DNA of 64,000 nucleotides from Mycolicibacterium peregrinum (GTDB lineage Bacteria; Actinomycetota; Actinomycetes; Mycobacteriales; Mycobacteriaceae): the NCBI RefSeq assembly GCF_001665785.1, contig NZ_LZSO01000012.1:397967-461966 (forward strand). Reading direction: 5' to 3'. This document shows positions 63,896 through 64,000 of the stretch, piece after piece; within the stretch, counting starts at the first letter, position 1, and the number at the start of each line of letters is the position of its first letter. The notes beneath the pieces were generated by a model. It saw nothing but the letters and a program-made list of their open reading frames with translations, had not been told where the DNA came from and ran no database searches. A program made the translations under genes and the position numbers.

Positions 63896-63956
63896 GTTGC
63901 CTCACGTCAAGATGCGCGCGAAGGGGGGTTCGTTGCCTCACGTGAGCGTGCGCGTT
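63896..63956 (+). repeat. Short tandem-like direct repeat at the window end
   Basis: GTTGCCTCACGT occurs at 63896 and 63932, 36 bases apart, each followed by a similar GTGCGCG-containing tail. It lies in intergenic DNA after the fusion gene; the window ends before the next gene, so the repeat may continue or be part of a regulatory region. Confidence 0.4.
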
Positions 63957-64000
63957 TGGTGACTGGGGCAGGGGCGCCGGCTTGGGCTTTGCTGGTGGCC

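Overview
The window is about 64 kb of GC-rich chromosome from a mycobacterium, most likely a fast-growing Mycolicibacterium-type species. The genus call rests on the FAS-II mycolic-acid cluster (fabD, acpM, kasA, kasB, accD6, with mabR beside it), the mycothiol-dependent mscR, and gene order that follows the Mycobacterium tuberculosis segment Rv2228c to Rv2260 almost gene for gene, in inverted orientation. No database search was possible; family names come from motifs, lengths and neighbourhood.

Layout. 1-9 kb: a thiamine-diphosphate enzyme (ilvX), a SABATH-type methyltransferase, small membrane proteins, a StyA-like flavoprotein, a GH5-like lipoprotein, and the mscR/metallo-hydrolase pair. 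9-25 kb: a serine hydrolase, a DUF3145 protein, secreted proteins, a Baeyer-Villiger-type monooxygenase with an SDR, TetR regulators, a lipase, a lipid kinase, an AgpS-like FAD oxidase, glpD, another flavoprotein monooxygenase, and a LysR/SDR divergent pair. 25-36 kb: the FAS-II operon, mabR and aceE, punctuated by two long perfect inverted repeats. 36-37 kb: a DUF3052 protein, ahpE and tRNA-Val(UAC).

37.19-52.84 kb: an integrated element of about 15.6 kb, bounded by the 3' half of the tRNA-Val gene (46 bp, 43 identical) and by an inner 21-bp perfect direct repeat. It has a tyrosine integrase, an HTH protein, an excisionase-like protein, a RepA-like P-loop ATPase followed by an iteron-like array, a serine recombinase with res-like repeats, small Cys-rich proteins, an M41-like HExxH protein, and a complete-looking large terminase. 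I find no portal, capsid, protease or tail gene, so it resembles a phage satellite or a strongly reduced prophage. It carries the best candidate for an undescribed system: a run of three genes (44.1-47.2 kb) encoding a GHKL (MORC/MutL-like) ATPase fused to a Shedu-like PD-(D/E)XK nuclease, a Hjc/DUF4365-like nuclease, and a GIY-YIG nuclease. A DUF4236 membrane protein and a probable OGG-fold DNA glycosylase lie near the right end.

52.85-64 kb: the host backbone resumes with a secreted protein, a VOC protein, an MpaB-type oxygenase, cobD, SURF1, ptpA/ptkA, cobC, a Nif3-like protein, a CT398-like coiled-coil protein, an RNase H/phosphatase fusion, and a divergent XRE-cupin regulator paired with a thioredoxin-reductase-like/methyltransferase fusion. 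No rRNA, CRISPR array or insertion sequence was seen.
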